Source: Paracyclopina nana
Taxonomy: Eukaryota > Arthropoda > Copepoda > Cyclopoida > Cyclopettidae
DNA: 64,000 bases
Direction of reading: 5' to 3'
Assembly: GCA_019096065.1 (NCBI GenBank)
Contig: JAGUCH010000008.1
Span: 5,833,001 to 5,897,000 of the forward strand
Below, piece after piece: positions 1 through 11,559 of the stretch. Numbering within the stretch: the first letter of the stretch is position 1; each line of letters starts with the position of its first letter. The notes below the pieces were generated by a model, which was not told where the DNA came from, did no database searches, and saw only the letters and a program-made list of their open reading frames with translations. Both the position numbers and the translations under genes were made by a program.

Positions 1-3000
1 CACTAATGATCCAATCTCTGGTTTAAAGGAAGGTCTTTCAGTAGCCTTCATTTTTTCTAAGTGGAACTGTTCTTCTAGATCATATTCACGCATGCGTTGA
101 CGCCATTCGGCTTTATGAATTTTGTCCTCGCTTTCACTAAGTATTTCAAATACATCCCGTCCTAAATGATAGAACGGCATTTTATCGAAAAATAACGAAA
201 AAGGTGTGGGGGTGATCTTCACCCCTTTATCATCAGTATATGCCAAATAAGTAAGAGGGCGATTATTTATTGCGTAAATAGAAGTCTTAAACACATCGCA
301 TAACCTCATATTGTATGAGTTAGAGTTTAGGACTAAAGCACTCCTTATTATTCGTATAGCATTTTCAGCGTAAGCGTTCGAATGCTTGTATGGCGATAAA
401 GTTCGGTAATGACATAACTCCTTAATTTTATAACGATCAACAAGGCGTTGGAGGGCCTTATTAGTCGTTAGCTGGGCACCATTATCTGCAAGTAATGTTT
501 TTGGCACCCCAAACAAAGAAATTACTTCTTCCATAGCATTCGCTACCTGCTTATATTTAGCATCCAATAGTGGTTTAGCAATTATCATCTTAGAATAAAC
601 ATCGACAAATACTAACAGGTCTTTTGCGGAAGACCCTTTGACTAAAGTGTCATCGAACTTGGCCAAATCAATCATTACCAATTCCCATGGCTGAGTCGGG
701 ATGCGGAAACGCCCCTTCCCAACAAACCTAGTATTAGCTTGGCGGTATAAAGCACAATGCATGCACGCACCAATAATAATACGACTGATTCTGGCTGAGT
801 AAGTTGAATACATAGATTGAGTAAAAAGGGTATTGGTCTTTTTACTCCCCAAATGGTTATGTAACAGATGAATACATGCCATAAGGTACACACAGTTAGG
901 CATGCTCATATACACTTTTGTATTAGTAGCAACACTGAAGGGTAACTTTACATTCTTGCGTATAACCAACAAGGCACCATCAAGAACTCGGTATTTTACC
1001 GCAACATCTAATGGTACTTTCTCAGGAGGCGAAAGCATAATTAAATTTATTATCTTTTGTGTTTCTTCACAGTTTTGTTGCAACTTAATGAGTAGGTTGC
1101 GTGTAATTCCTGGTAAATGTGGCGATATTCGCCGTTTAACAGTTACTGTATCTACTCTTAAGTTATTTTCTATATGATTTACTGGTGAGTCAAAATCAGC
1201 TTCCCCATGAAACGAATGAGATAGTTTTGAAAGTATCTCGTCCTCAAGATATTCATCATCATCATGTTTTGCTTGAAGTAAGGTTGACGTGTCGTCGTGC
1301 ACAAATGGCGGCTTCGTGCCGATCATGTCAACCCATTTGTCATTTAGGCAATGCAACCTTTTCTGGAGTAGAGTCTTACTCATAGTTCCAGAATTCACAA
1401 GTGTATCATACACGTGTGTAAGTAATTCCTGGGTTGTAAGCACCTTATCTTTGATCGCATCGGGTAGAGGGTATTTATTTGAATAAATATCCTTAGTAAT
1501 CTGTCCCGCAATAGAGTAAGGCGCATAAAATACAGTTTCACCTTCTGGTGTTTGATGGTATTTATTTAATAATACATCAACTACTTCTACCTCTGTGCGA
1601 GGTACAGCCCTCAATTTCCATGCTACAGGCAGGGAATAAATACGAGCTGCTAATCTATGAGTAAATGCATCTTTACCAGTAAACGAACTAGCAAGTACGC
1701 TAGCGATAGATAAGCAATCAGTAACTATTACCAACCGCTCATAAGCGAATAGTATGCTTTTAAAATGGTTTATCATTGTTAAAACTCCTAATGCTTCACG
1801 TTGAAATGAGTGGTATGAGAGGCAAACCGATAGAGGAAAGCGTGCGCTGTGTGCACCAACACACACAGCTTTCCCATCCTCATTCACCTCCATTAATAAG
1901 GCTGAAGTACTTATTACCCCAGAATCAACCACTAAATAACCTTCTTTAAAACGTGGTAGTGCCAACGACATACCCGTTTTAATCTCGTCTATTACTTTAT
2001 AGAAACATTTTTCCTGGAAAGCAGTGAAAGTGAATTTTCCTGCTTTTCCTTGCGCTGTTTGTAACACATCTAGCAATGGTGCCGTGTAAGTAGCCATATT
2101 GGGGCAGTATTGGCTTAACCAGTTTGTCATCCCAATAAACTTTTGCAGCTGTTTCTTTGTTGTGGGCATAGGGAAATCATCAAATGCAGACCTGAATTTA
2201 TCGGGCATTCGCATAGTCATAATCCCATTTTCATCAATAGATATTAGGTGCCCTAAGACTGTAGCTTCTTTAACACCTAATTGCGTCTTTTTAATTTGTA
2301 ATAGGGCATTTAAGTCCTTGAGGCTTTGAAACAACTTCCTCAAATCAACTAAATGTCGTATGTAATCGTCCAATGTAGCAGGCCTAGGCTTGCCAGGGTT
2401 CTTACAGGCCACGACCAAATCGTCTACATATACACATGTAAAGGGCAATATCTCAGGGTTAAGGGCCTGTTGGAGGAGCTCTGCGAACATTCTCGGAGCA
2501 ATGGCGATCCCTTGTAGGCATGACTTACTTTTCAAAAAGACTGATCTATATATACTGCGAGGGGACGTTACTGCGAAGCAGCACATATCAGCACTATCAG
2601 AGTCCACAGGTAAGTTATCGTATCCGGATGTCACATCAAAAGATGACATCAAACATGAATTAGATAACATCCCTAGCAAGGTAGGGATAGGTGGCACTAT
2701 GTGCTCTGAAGTCGTAAATATCAGATTTTTATTAAAAGATGTTAAGTCAACTAGTAGCCGAGGCTTGCGTTGCTTCATAGGCAGCTTTTCATCATTTGGC
2801 CTTGAAGTCAAGAAACAAGGGCAAGCCGAGTACCTATTAAGTGACTTATCCACAATCTCAATTAATCCAGATGACAGCATTAAAGCTATTTTACGGTCAA
2901 CCTGGGTAGTTTCATACTCTGACATGTTAAATACTTTTGGCACTAATGGTTTATCGTCCTTTAGCTGGAACTTCATGGGTTCAACATTCCATAGCCTATA

Positions 3001-5139
3001 TGATCTAGGGTCCTCCGAGAATATAGTCTTATATTCTATTAAGAGGTCCCTAAAGTCCTCTCTAACTTCATCCGGAATGTGTTCTAGGTCCATGTTCAGG
3101 ATCGTTTCTGGTTTCAATGGAAATGTGTAACCTGCTACTCCATTTAAAACACGGAGAGGGTCAAATTCACTAGGGAATTTCAAAAGGAGATTATAAACCT
3201 CATCATATAGTTTTTGGTTATTTCTCTCATCCTTAGAAAGCTCCAGGCTAGCTGATACAAGGTCTAGTTCAGAAGGACTTTTCAGGACTGTTTGCCTGAT
3301 ACTGGTATCAACAATAGGACCTTCATAAATAGTAGTGAAGCTTTTAAGTGGCACTTTGATGCCCATGTTCTTTGCCAAGCAAGGCTTGCATGAGCAACCA
3401 TGTGGTTCAAGTACAAAAGGTATAAATTTACCAAATTTTGTCTTTATATCCTCTTTGGTAAGGTCATCAGGGTACATTTGTAACCCAGATAACACTAGCA
3501 ATGCAGCGGTGGTTGCCATACAAAGTGGGTCACCTACATGCACGTCACCATCCATAAGTGTTCTAATCCACACATCGTCAGCTACATTTTGGTATCGTAA
3601 TTGACCAATTATTATGTACATAAGTGTGGTTAGGTAGCCAACATTCTCTGCATGTTCGCTAGGGACATGGAATATTAACTCAACATTGTTGGACAACTTA
3701 AACATGATACCATGAGCTCCAAGAACGTTTAGTTCAAAATACTTATCTAGTTCATTTCTTTGATAAGCAAGTGGGTAATTCTCATACTCATGTATCATTA
3801 TAGTTATTATGACCCTATCCATCCCATTGAGGTAGGATTCAATAGGACACAAGGCAATGGTCATACATGGTGGGCAAATATACTTATATTTTAGCCATAC
3901 TACTTTAAGTTTATCCACCATCATATTCATCTTTATTACAATGCGCTTTTGTTCGCCAGACAAAAGTTTATGTCCTGGGACAATAACAGCCCATGGTAAT
4001 TCATCCCATTTTTCTCGTTTCATAAATTTGCTAATTATCACATCAGTTATCTCTTCGTAACCGTCACTTTGGTTAGCTGAGATAAATACGTAATTTCCTT
4101 TTCTACTAATCATAGGCTTGTGGCTTCCCCTTAATGGCTCATAGGCATTGAAAAAATGCATATCAGTAAAAGAAAGACCATTTATATCCGTAAACTGCAC
4201 AATTACGTGCGAATCCAAATAATTGCAGTAACATGACTCCATTTCATGCTCCAGGGCCTTTAAACTAATGTTAGCCACATGGGCTGCAACCGTACTCTTA
4301 AATTTCTGTTTCTTGACAATCCTGGCTCGCCCAATCACTGCATGTGCATTTAAGTAGATGGGATCCTCAGTATTATTCTCAATATTTACTGGGAAAGTAC
4401 CTTTACGAGTGACAGCAGTAAGTGCCCCCTCAGAGGTCACTCCGCGGTACTCGTTACTAGGCATAAAGTTTAAGTACTTATCCACCAATCCGGAATAAAC
4501 ATTTTTCTGGTGATGGGTACGACCAAGGTCGTCATCTTCGTCAGAGTCAGAATCTATTTGAATGTCATTACTGATGACAGGTAAATCATGAGGTAAACTA
4601 GCCATGGTGGTCACTTCTTCTCCAGGGAGCAGAGTGATCCCTTCATTTATTGCCACTGGGTAGAAAGCCTCTTTTGATAGTAAGAGTGGAATTTTCTTAT
4701 GTTTAGATTTTCCAGGGAAATCCATAAAGTGCTTTCCATCTTTACTAGTCATCCGGACATTGTTGTCCACTAATAACGAGTTTCCTATTATTAATAGTGT
4801 ATCACAATCAGATACAAGGAAAACAGCCTGTCTGATTAAAACACGATTTCCAAATGCAACTTGAATAGAGACAGCTTCATTCCCTGGGAATTCTTCTCCA
4901 TTGAAGTTCTTAATTACATAATTAGTTTCAACTCGAGGTAGAGTGTAACCAATCTTGTCTTCGATCAGTTTTACAAGGGTGCGTGATATTATCTGCACCA
5001 TTGCTCCACTGTCAAATAAAGCATGCAAACGTATTTTTCCAGTTATCTCCACTGGTATAAAATACCTTTCACAAACATTGTGTAGCTTTAATGAGTATAT
5101 ACTCAGCATGTCATCTTCAATGTCGGATTCGGTAAAGGT
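1..5139 (-). CDS. pol: LTR retrotransposon Pol polyprotein (protease, reverse transcriptase, RNase H, integrase), 3' end outside window
   Basis: The minus-strand frame is open from 5139 down to the left edge with no stop, so about 1700 codons are visible and the C-terminus is missing. In order it shows an aspartic protease motif DSGA (5002-5013); a reverse transcriptase with a DLTSFN-type block near 2740 and the catalytic YVDD at 2419-2430; an RNase H with acidic residues at 1924-1926 and 1717-1719; and an integrase with an H-x4-H...CMHC zinc motif (868 to 754) followed by D (667-669), D (484-486) and E (364-366). I count about 39 residues between the last D and E rather than the usual 35. 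The RT-RNase H connection resembles Ty3/Gypsy more than BEL/Pao; the clade is not assigned. The enzymes would copy the element's RNA into DNA and integrate it. No disabling stop or frameshift is seen, so the copy may be young. Pol begins in the -1 frame relative to the small ORF upstream, overlapping it. Confidence 0.93.
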
Positions 5140-5456
5140 TCACTATGTATTACTGGCTCTGCTTCATCAACTTTTACCGATGCCAGATGTGTAACGATAC
5201 CATCATTACTACAAGTTTTTTGCTCATCATTCGTGCTACCTTTTACAAAGTAGTACCATAAAGCTATTATTGCTCCACTACAGATTACTGTAATTGGCCA
5301 ATAATTCCAACCAAATAAACAATATTGACATATTGTTATTACAATCAGTATTATGCTAATCTCATTCACAGTCATAGTATGCTGAGGGACAAACCGACTT
5401 TTTCTACCCCTTATTGCAAGAACCAGAGCCTTTTCGTCCTTACTTCCACGAGTCAT
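5103..5456 (-). CDS. Small two-membrane-segment ORF between gag and pol of the retrotransposon
   Basis: A 117-codon ORF lies between the gag stop and pol, in a frame different from both. The first 30 or so residues are basic. Two hydrophobic stretches follow (about residues 33-50 and 54-71), separated by a short aromatic turn, so a membrane hairpin is likely. The C-terminal part is polar and acidic with several cysteines. I do not recognise a family. It is too short and wrongly placed for an envelope gene, which in Gypsy-type elements lies after pol. The ORF ends within the sequence ATGCTGA, where the TGA stop overlaps an ATG in the pol frame. Pol could therefore be made by -1 frameshifting in the 5103-5139 overlap or by stop-start reinitiation. 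No canonical slippery heptamer is visible in the overlap. An in-frame stop just upstream (about 5500) separates it from gag, and 142 bases lie between the gag stop and its ATG. Confidence 0.6.
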   Translation of the reverse strand: MTRGSKDEKALVLAIRGRKSRFVPQHTMTVNEISIILIVITICQYCLFGWNYWPITVICSGAIIALWYYFVKGSTNDEQKTCSNDGIVTHLASVKVDEAEPVIHSEPLPNPTLKMTC

Positions 5457-5598
5457 AATTTCAGCATTTTTTACAGATTGCTCCTTTAAATAATCAAATT
5501 AAGCTCGTCCAACTTCTTTGTTAAATTCTCCCTCATAAATGAAGGCAAGATGTAACTATCTTTATCATTCTTATTGGGAGTTTTTGTACTTGGTCCCA

Positions 5599-8163
5599 TT
5601 ATTGTTTACGAGCAGGTCGTGTCTTCCAACACTGTTCTTCCTTAAACTCAAGGTGCAATCCTTTACACAATGGGCACAATGTGCCATCGTTTCTAATCGA
5701 GGTCAAATTCGTGTTTGGGTAATTCGTACACTGTGTAGCGTAATGCATTTGGTTGCAGAACAAGCACCCATTAGTCTGAAGAGGGTTTCCTTCAGGCAAC
5801 TTAGATGTATCTATGTTAAAAGTTTTTCCCAGCCTATTTATTTTCTCGGATGGTGATTCAGCTTTCATCATAGCTACTTCAACAGCTTGCCTACTCAATT
5901 CAAAATTTGCTCGAGCCAACTCGCCTTGTAGCTCATTTATTATTTTAGCACTTCGTTGACTACGGCCAGAGGCTGCCGACATAGTGCTAGCACTGTCTAA
6001 CACCTCCTCTTCAGTAGCTTCAACCATAGCAATTCTAGGTTTGGCACGCATATTGGGTACCATTGGCAGCCTCTCCTCTTTATGAGCCCTATCCGGGTCC
6101 CTTGGCACATAAGTACCTAGGTCACTACCAATTAGGTTCATCATGATATTGTAGGCGTGCAAACTCCTAGCAGGTATATTCGCTCTCAGCAGATAGTCGT
6201 TGTATTTGTTTACTAATGACTGGTAATTCTGAGGCCAATGACGTCCTAAGAGTGCAAAACCATCAGAGATGGCTTCAGAGACTGCATGAGCATCTCCGCC
6301 ATCTCCAATGGTTGTGCTGTGTATCTTCATTCGCAGTCGAAGAATTTCCTTTAGTGTGGCAGTGAAGCACTCAGTAGGCTTCCGGATCATCTCCTGAATG
6401 AGGAAATATGGATCCTCTTTACGCACAAACTGCGTGTAGTTAAAGATATCTTGCCAAAGCAATTCCATACCATCTTTTCCTTCTCCAGCCATCCCTTTAA
6501 AATACTCACTAGTATTCTGGGATGAAGCCTCACACATGGCTGTTAACAAAGCTGCATGAGACCAATGCTGTCTGCCAGCCTCGTTCGCCATATAGTCCAG
6601 AAAATTTATTATATTCTCAGCAGTTAATGAGGAACTATGTAGATCAAACTTTTTAGTATATTTGTGCCTAATCTCCTTCATTGACTGTGAGCTTGCATAC
6701 TTAACATGGCCATTCGTAGGTGCAGCGATGTAACCTCTCATGGTGGTCGGATCATAAATGCTCCTAGAAGTGTCAGCTGATACTCCAGCGGCCACACTTA
6801 TTTCAGGGGTCTTCAAGTAGCCCTCTGCCAATATCTGCTTTTGGAGAGAAGTAAACTCGTCCCTCGTGCTAAGTACACTAAAGAGCTTCTGCATCTCAAT
6901 CAATTTCTTTCCTGAGGATAAGTTTGGGTCAACCATCTGAAGGATTACTCGTCTGGCTGATTCCACATCCTTAATCTCGTCGGTGTTAATTAACTTCAGC
7001 CTCTCTGAAATCGGAGCAGACTCATCGTAGATGACGTCAGTTTCCGGCACCATTCTTTCCTTCGTCGCAGCATCTACTATGCTTAAGGTTCTTTCTAAAT
7101 TCTTACTGAAGATAGACTCTACTTTTGCCCCAACCATGTGCTTAGCCGTGATTTGTGCAGAGGCAATAATTTTATTTGCCGTGCTTGCATCATGCATTTT
7201 CGTGTAGTAAGCTTTTACCGTGTTCAATTCCTGAATATTCAAATGGCCTCCTGACAACATCTTTTGTACCATCCTATGTACAACTTCCATTGGAGGAAGC
7301 GTGACAGAATTAGTCAAGTTGTGCAAATCACGAGGATTCATTTTAGTCGAAGTTAGGACTGACTTATTATGGACATTCAGGTCAGCTCCAGTAGTGAACT
7401 CGTGATGGTTAGTCCCAGGTGGACTTGCTATCGAGGACATATCTGGAACAGCATTACTCGTCTCATTGTTTGGAAAATGTACACTCTGGCCTGAAGTTTT
7501 CTGTGGCTTCAGGTTAAGCGGCTCATTTAGGAAATAATCGATTTGTAGGCCATAAAGCCTTGCTACAATAGAAAATCCATCTCCAAATGCCCGTATCTTT
7601 AGCCAATTCCTGGATATCAATGTCGCAACCATTTCATGCGTCCCTGACATTGCGTAGGTCATGGAGCTTCCATCAACTTCTTGGATACGCTGCAGATCTT
7701 TCTTTTCCTCAATACGAGTTAGGAACTCATCCAGACCAAAACAAATGCATAATAAAGCACATGTCGTGCTTGTCAATGAATTAGGGTCAAGTGCATCAAT
7801 GTATTTAACCACATTTACAACCTGGCCTACTGGATCTTTAAGAGGCATAGTACTAATGATTGCCGTAATATGATCATCCAACGGTCTAATTGGCTCCCTA
7901 GGAACAATTACTATTCGAGTCCTATCCCATACAGCTGCTATTTGTGCTGGGGTTACCGTAACAAACTCTAGTGCTTCAGGGTAAGCAACGTGTGGCAGAA
8001 ATCTTTGCAAGACAGTCCTGCTGGTCCCATTTGGGTGGCATTGGGATAAGTACCCTTGAAAAGTGTCCTCACTAATCCCAAGATGGTGCAACAATCGCTC
8101 CTTGACTTTCGTAACTTCCTCAGCCAGAGTAGGTCCAGCGATCCTAGAATCCTGATTTGCCAT
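5599..8163 (-). CDS. gag: LTR retrotransposon Gag with two zinc knuckles
   Basis: An 854-residue ORF is the first gene of the minus-strand retrotransposon. Gag packages the element RNA and forms the cytoplasmic particle in which reverse transcription occurs. Near the C-terminus are two Cys/His knuckles: C-x2-C-x3-H-x4-C at residues 800-812 and C-x2-C-x3-H-x7-C at 830-845, followed by a basic tail. The C-x2-C-x3-H spacing is one residue shorter than the retroviral C-x2-C-x4-H-x4-C form. A likely coiled coil (heptad-like, Glu/Lys/Leu-rich) lies around residues 735-770. The N-terminal 700 residues match nothing I recognise, and the protein is long for a Ty3/Gypsy Gag. The start is the first ATG after the leader, and the ORF is intact. 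Gag and pol share a frame, but at least one stop (5533-5535) separates them, so Pol is not made by simple read-through. Confidence 0.9.
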   Translation of the reverse strand: MANQDSRIAGPTLAEEVTKVKERLLHHLGISEDTFQGYLSQCHPNGTSRTVLQRFLPHVAYPEALEFVTVTPAQIAAVWDRTRIVIVPREPIRPLDDHITAIISTMPLKDPVGQVVNVVKYIDALDPNSLTSTTCALLCICFGLDEFLTRIEEKKDLQRIQEVDGSSMTYAMSGTHEMVATLISRNWLKIRAFGDGFSIVARLYGLQIDYFLNEPLNLKPQKTSGQSVHFPNNETSNAVPDMSSIASPPGTNHHEFTTGADLNVHNKSVLTSTKMNPRDLHNLTNSVTLPPMEVVHRMVQKMLSGGHLNIQELNTVKAYYTKMHDASTANKIIASAQITAKHMVGAKVESIFSKNLERTLSIVDAATKERMVPETDVIYDESAPISERLKLINTDEIKDVESARRVILQMVDPNLSSGKKLIEMQKLFSVLSTRDEFTSLQKQILAEGYLKTPEISVAAGVSADTSRSIYDPTTMRGYIAAPTNGHVKYASSQSMKEIRHKYTKKFDLHSSSLTAENIINFLDYMANEAGRQHWSHAALLTAMCEASSQNTSEYFKGMAGEGKDGMELLWQDIFNYTQFVRKEDPYFLIQEMIRKPTECFTATLKEILRLRMKIHSTTIGDGGDAHAVSEAISDGFALLGRHWPQNYQSLVNKYNDYLLRANIPARSLHAYNIMMNLIGSDLGTYVPRDPDRAHKEERLPMVPNMRAKPRIAMVEATEEEVLDSASTMSAASGRSQRSAKIINELQGELARANFELSRQAVEVAMMKAESPSEKINRLGKTFNIDTSKLPEGNPLQTNGCLFCNQMHYATQCTNYPNTNLTSIRNDGTLCPLCKGLHLEFKEEQCWKTRPARKQ

Positions 8164-8530
8164 TCTTATCTTGTAAAAGGCGTGACGGAGTCACACTGAG
8201 TATTTCTTATCTCTTAGAGGTGCAACGGAGTCACACGCAATATTCTGGTCTTAGTACACTACTGTGTGTACTAAATTCGGCAATACCGAATTAAAAGCTA
8301 TACGCTGTTCAAAGCACAGGGAAGCTTATCCTAGTTACTACGCCGCGTCAAGTGACACAGAGAAAAAGGTTGCAATTGCTAAGCTCGTTTATTTATTTTT
8401 TGTCAAGGCTATGAGCGGCCAAGACAAAACACACACTCACACACACGCACAAATATACTCACTTATTATGTTATAAAGAAAGGTTTAGGGTTTAGCACTA
8501 CTGGTGCTACAGGTGGTAGGGTTTTTCTTC
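8164..8530 (-). other. Untranslated leader / putative 5' LTR region of the retrotransposon
   Basis: The sequence directly upstream of gag on the minus strand should hold the primer binding site and the 5' LTR. Visible here: a 12-bp direct repeat ACGGAGTCACAC at 8185-8196 and 8225-8236; two adjacent perfect hairpins at 8251-8292; an AATAAA-type polyadenylation signal on the minus strand near 8385-8400; and an (AC)n tract at about 8429-8450. Because the 3' LTR lies outside the window, the LTR boundaries cannot be fixed by comparison, and no convincing TGG-type primer binding site was found. Confidence 0.45.
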
Positions 8531-8589
8531 TAAGTCTCTGAAACAAAGGTGCATCAACTTTTTTACGCAAAAAAGGTATGCCACTTCGC

Positions 8590-9440
8590 CAACCAGTGTC
8601 GACTCAGTGAATGAAAGAATTTTTTAGGTTTGCCCACTCCTCCTCGAGTTGCGGGCCGGCCAACCTTCCCTGTGCCCTCGGCAACTTGTCCAAGGTTAGC
8701 CAGTTTTTTGGGCCCCAAACACGCATTTTCCTTTGTGGCTCCCACTCTGGCTCCACGCGTGGCCTATTTGGGGTTCATTGACTCGCAAGTCATAGATTAC
8801 ATCATCTTCTTCCATCTGTGTGGCCAAACCCACGGACGAGACCCACTAGTGTCGCAACACTCTTGCGCTCACGGCATCAATGCGCAATTTGGGTCTAAGG
8901 GAATCTAAAGCCTACGCACCACATAGACCCAAATGCCATCGGAGTGACCCCCATCGGCTCGTCAGCCTTCGGGATTTTTCTTTTGTACTGTAGTAGACAC
9001 ACCCTGATCGCAATCAGCGTGCGGCCCAACCTGCGCCGCAGAGCAGGAATCCTGATCCACACCAAGACATTTTCCGGGACTTCATGGTTTTTTGGTCATC
9101 AAACCTTTAGGAGAGAAAGTGGCCTTCGATCCCTCCGGGGCCTCCAAAATGGTGTGCGACGGTCACACCCTCTGAAGCCTAGGATGGTTAGCATCGGCTT
9201 CATGGTCGCGGTACCGTTCGCAGCCTCCGGGTGCTGGCCGGATGTCTACCCGCCTTGGACCCAAAGCCGCAGCCTCGGTGCTCCAACTCTGGCGAGATAC
9301 ATCACATGGCAAGCTTCAGTGCTGTAGACCTGTGATTGGGCCTCCTATCCAAGTCCTCAGCGGCCTTAACAGCATCAGGTTAGGATGCATAACTGCCCAG
9401 GAAACCTCTATACAAGTTATGGTCGAACAAAATCCAACAA
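8590..9440. other. GC-rich island of unknown origin, no supported gene
   Basis: Base composition changes abruptly from AT-rich flanks to GC-rich sequence with several CCGG and GGCC sites. Short ORFs occur on both strands (for example 8944-9327 plus), but none shows a motif or family resemblance. It could be a remnant of another mobile element, an extended retrotransposon LTR, or foreign sequence. From 9440 to 11040 nothing further is identified except an (AGC)n run and short (AC)n and (AAG)n runs. Confidence 0.4.
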
Positions 9441-9843
9441 GGTTGTCTTATTCACTCGGCTTTTAACACCACACAAATTAATGGCAGCAAATACAAAGAA
9501 ATAAGTACTGCAGTAAATATTCTTGTGGCCATCTTCTTCATGCCTCAGCACACTTTGGAGAACTTTGGTGGGACAATAGCAGGGCAGAGCTCACTCAATG
9601 GGCCATGTGCACTAGGTCCATGTCTTGTTTCTCTGAAGTCCCCCATCGAACTCCTCGAGTATTCTCCTTCTTCTCCCCTCGATCCATCGCAGCAAGTTCC
9701 ATCAGCTTCCATCTGCTTCTCTCCGTTATCATGCAGCTGCAGGTCCTCTCTGTGTAGCAGCTAGCGACTCCTCCACACAATGGCTAGCAACTTCTCCACT
9801 CAAGGTCAGGTGAATTGCCATAGGTAAGGCTCAACGCATAGGT

Positions 9844-9863
9844 AGTAGCAGCAGCAGCAGCAA
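9844..9863. repeat. (AGC)n microsatellite
   Basis: About five to six AGC triplets occur in a row in non-coding sequence. Confidence 0.75.
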
Positions 9864-11043
9864 CAATCAGAGAGTTGGAGGAGATGAAAAGGTGTTTTTA
9901 AGAAAGGAGGTTTTGTGATTTGGAGGTGGTGACGTAGCGGTGAATGGGCAACCTTCCGGACTTCTGGCGGCTCCACGGGCTCCACGGTTTCCACAGGTTC
10001 CACTGGAGGGGTCCAATCAAGTCCTATTCTAATCGTAACGTGCACCAGAGACATGATGTACTTATTGCCCATCAGAATAGCTACCACAATGAGATTTTGC
10101 TTGATGTTTATGCATGAGGAAATTCCAGTTTTTTCGCTGTTGGAAAACATGTGGTTGATTTAGGCAGAAAACGTGCCTTTTTGGTGGCAATTGCTCGCAC
10201 AGTGTGAAAGTAAAAAGCCTCTTTTTTTTCTCCTAGTCCGGATGCATTTCACGCTATATCGTTGGCTGCTGCTAGTGCAAAATAAGTAATAACAAGAGCT
10301 GACATTCCTTGGCATTTGGGCAAGAAATTCTGGGCTAGTAAATCGAAAATCATCTCTTACAGAAAGTACGCACACACACAAAACCATTGTTTTCTTTAGA
10401 TGGAAAGAAGAAGAAGAAGAAGCATCGATTGTCTTTGTACATTGCATCACTTTGTGCTCAGTCGAGTGAACATCCACGAACAATTAAGTTTGGCAGTTCA
10501 CAAAGAATTATTTAATTTTGGGATTCTGCTGCTGCCCCTCCTAATGCATGATGCGGTTAATTAATAGATTTTTGCTGTCAACACAGCTAAAAAAATCTCC
10601 CTGAAGCCATAATAGAAATAATGCGATAATGAAATAACTACAAGTTAACAAGATATGAGCCTTTAGCTGAAATGAAGAAATTGGACGGGATTAGCTATTT
10701 TGCTAATGCTCCTAATATTTTGCAAGTATGGTCATATTATTTGCAGGTGAACTAGGCCTAAGTCAGTAGAAAGTAACGGCTCTTTTAATTAGGGGTGAAC
10801 ATGGCTTAGAAATTATGAATCGGAGCATTTTTATGACAGCCTCTTTCTTAGATGTTCATTCTTCAAAGGAATTTCAAGGTGCTGTAGTTGATCGTTGCTG
10901 CTCTAACCCAATTTCCCTAAGGTAACAAATTACCTCCAAATAGATTAATGTGCAAGAAGTGCAAGCAACTCCATCATCATTTACCGTACTTCCATAGGCA
11001 TTTCTTGCTCACAAAGTGGCTTACTACAACCATTAATACTATA

Positions 11044-11437
11044 TACCGTCTGACCGTTCAAAATTGGACGGTGCGGGAATCAAAAGTTTGTGTTATGAAT
11101 TCATGAATTTTGAGGCTTAATGAGTATCGTTGGAAAGCTTGAACCTTTGGACATCTTTTTTGTTTTCTGACAAAATGAAAAATATTATTGTGAATTCTGC
11201 GTGACAGCAAAAATAAATGTTGCATCAGTTTTTTCGTGACAATTTTCTGGGTTGCCTTGGGAAAATTGAATTTTCCCGGTTTTTTCCTCTTCCAATTGAT
11301 TTTTTCTAATTTTACAAAAAAGATGGAAAAAGGCTCAATCTTTCCAACGATATCATTTAAAAGTCTTGTATTTATTGAGTATGTGACAAAAAGTTTAGAT
11401 TCCCGTACCGTCCAATTTTGAACGGTCAGACTGTATA
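11044..11437. mobile_element. Foldback MITE, Tc1/mariner-like ends (copy 1)
   Basis: The two ends are inverted repeats of at least 38 bp, containing GTCTGACCGTTCAAAATTGG. Similarity between the two halves continues imperfectly into the interior, so most of the element could fold on itself. Both ends abut TA, and the outermost bases read TAC(C/A)GTCTGACC, which fits a Tc1/mariner-type non-autonomous element inserted at TA. There is no transposase ORF. A second, nearly full-length copy in the opposite orientation lies at 41031-41422. Confidence 0.85.
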
Positions 11438-11559
11438 CACTGACCCAAAAGTGGTGTATTCTTCCTATTCTTTTACAGCCTTAAAAAGTTTCTTCCTTCA
11501 ATCTTGTCAGCGGGAACAACAGCAGTAATAGCGAAGGAAATTCTAATCTCGAGAAAGCT

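Noticed and set aside
2390-3130. 246-codon plus-strand ORF
   Set aside because: It is the antisense shadow of the reverse transcriptase; the minus strand here reads YVDD and flanking RT motifs.
1-8530. Assignment of the retrotransposon to BEL/Pao
   Set aside because: The RT-to-RNase H connection and RT motif spacing look like Ty3/Gypsy, although the Gag knuckle spacing kept BEL in mind.
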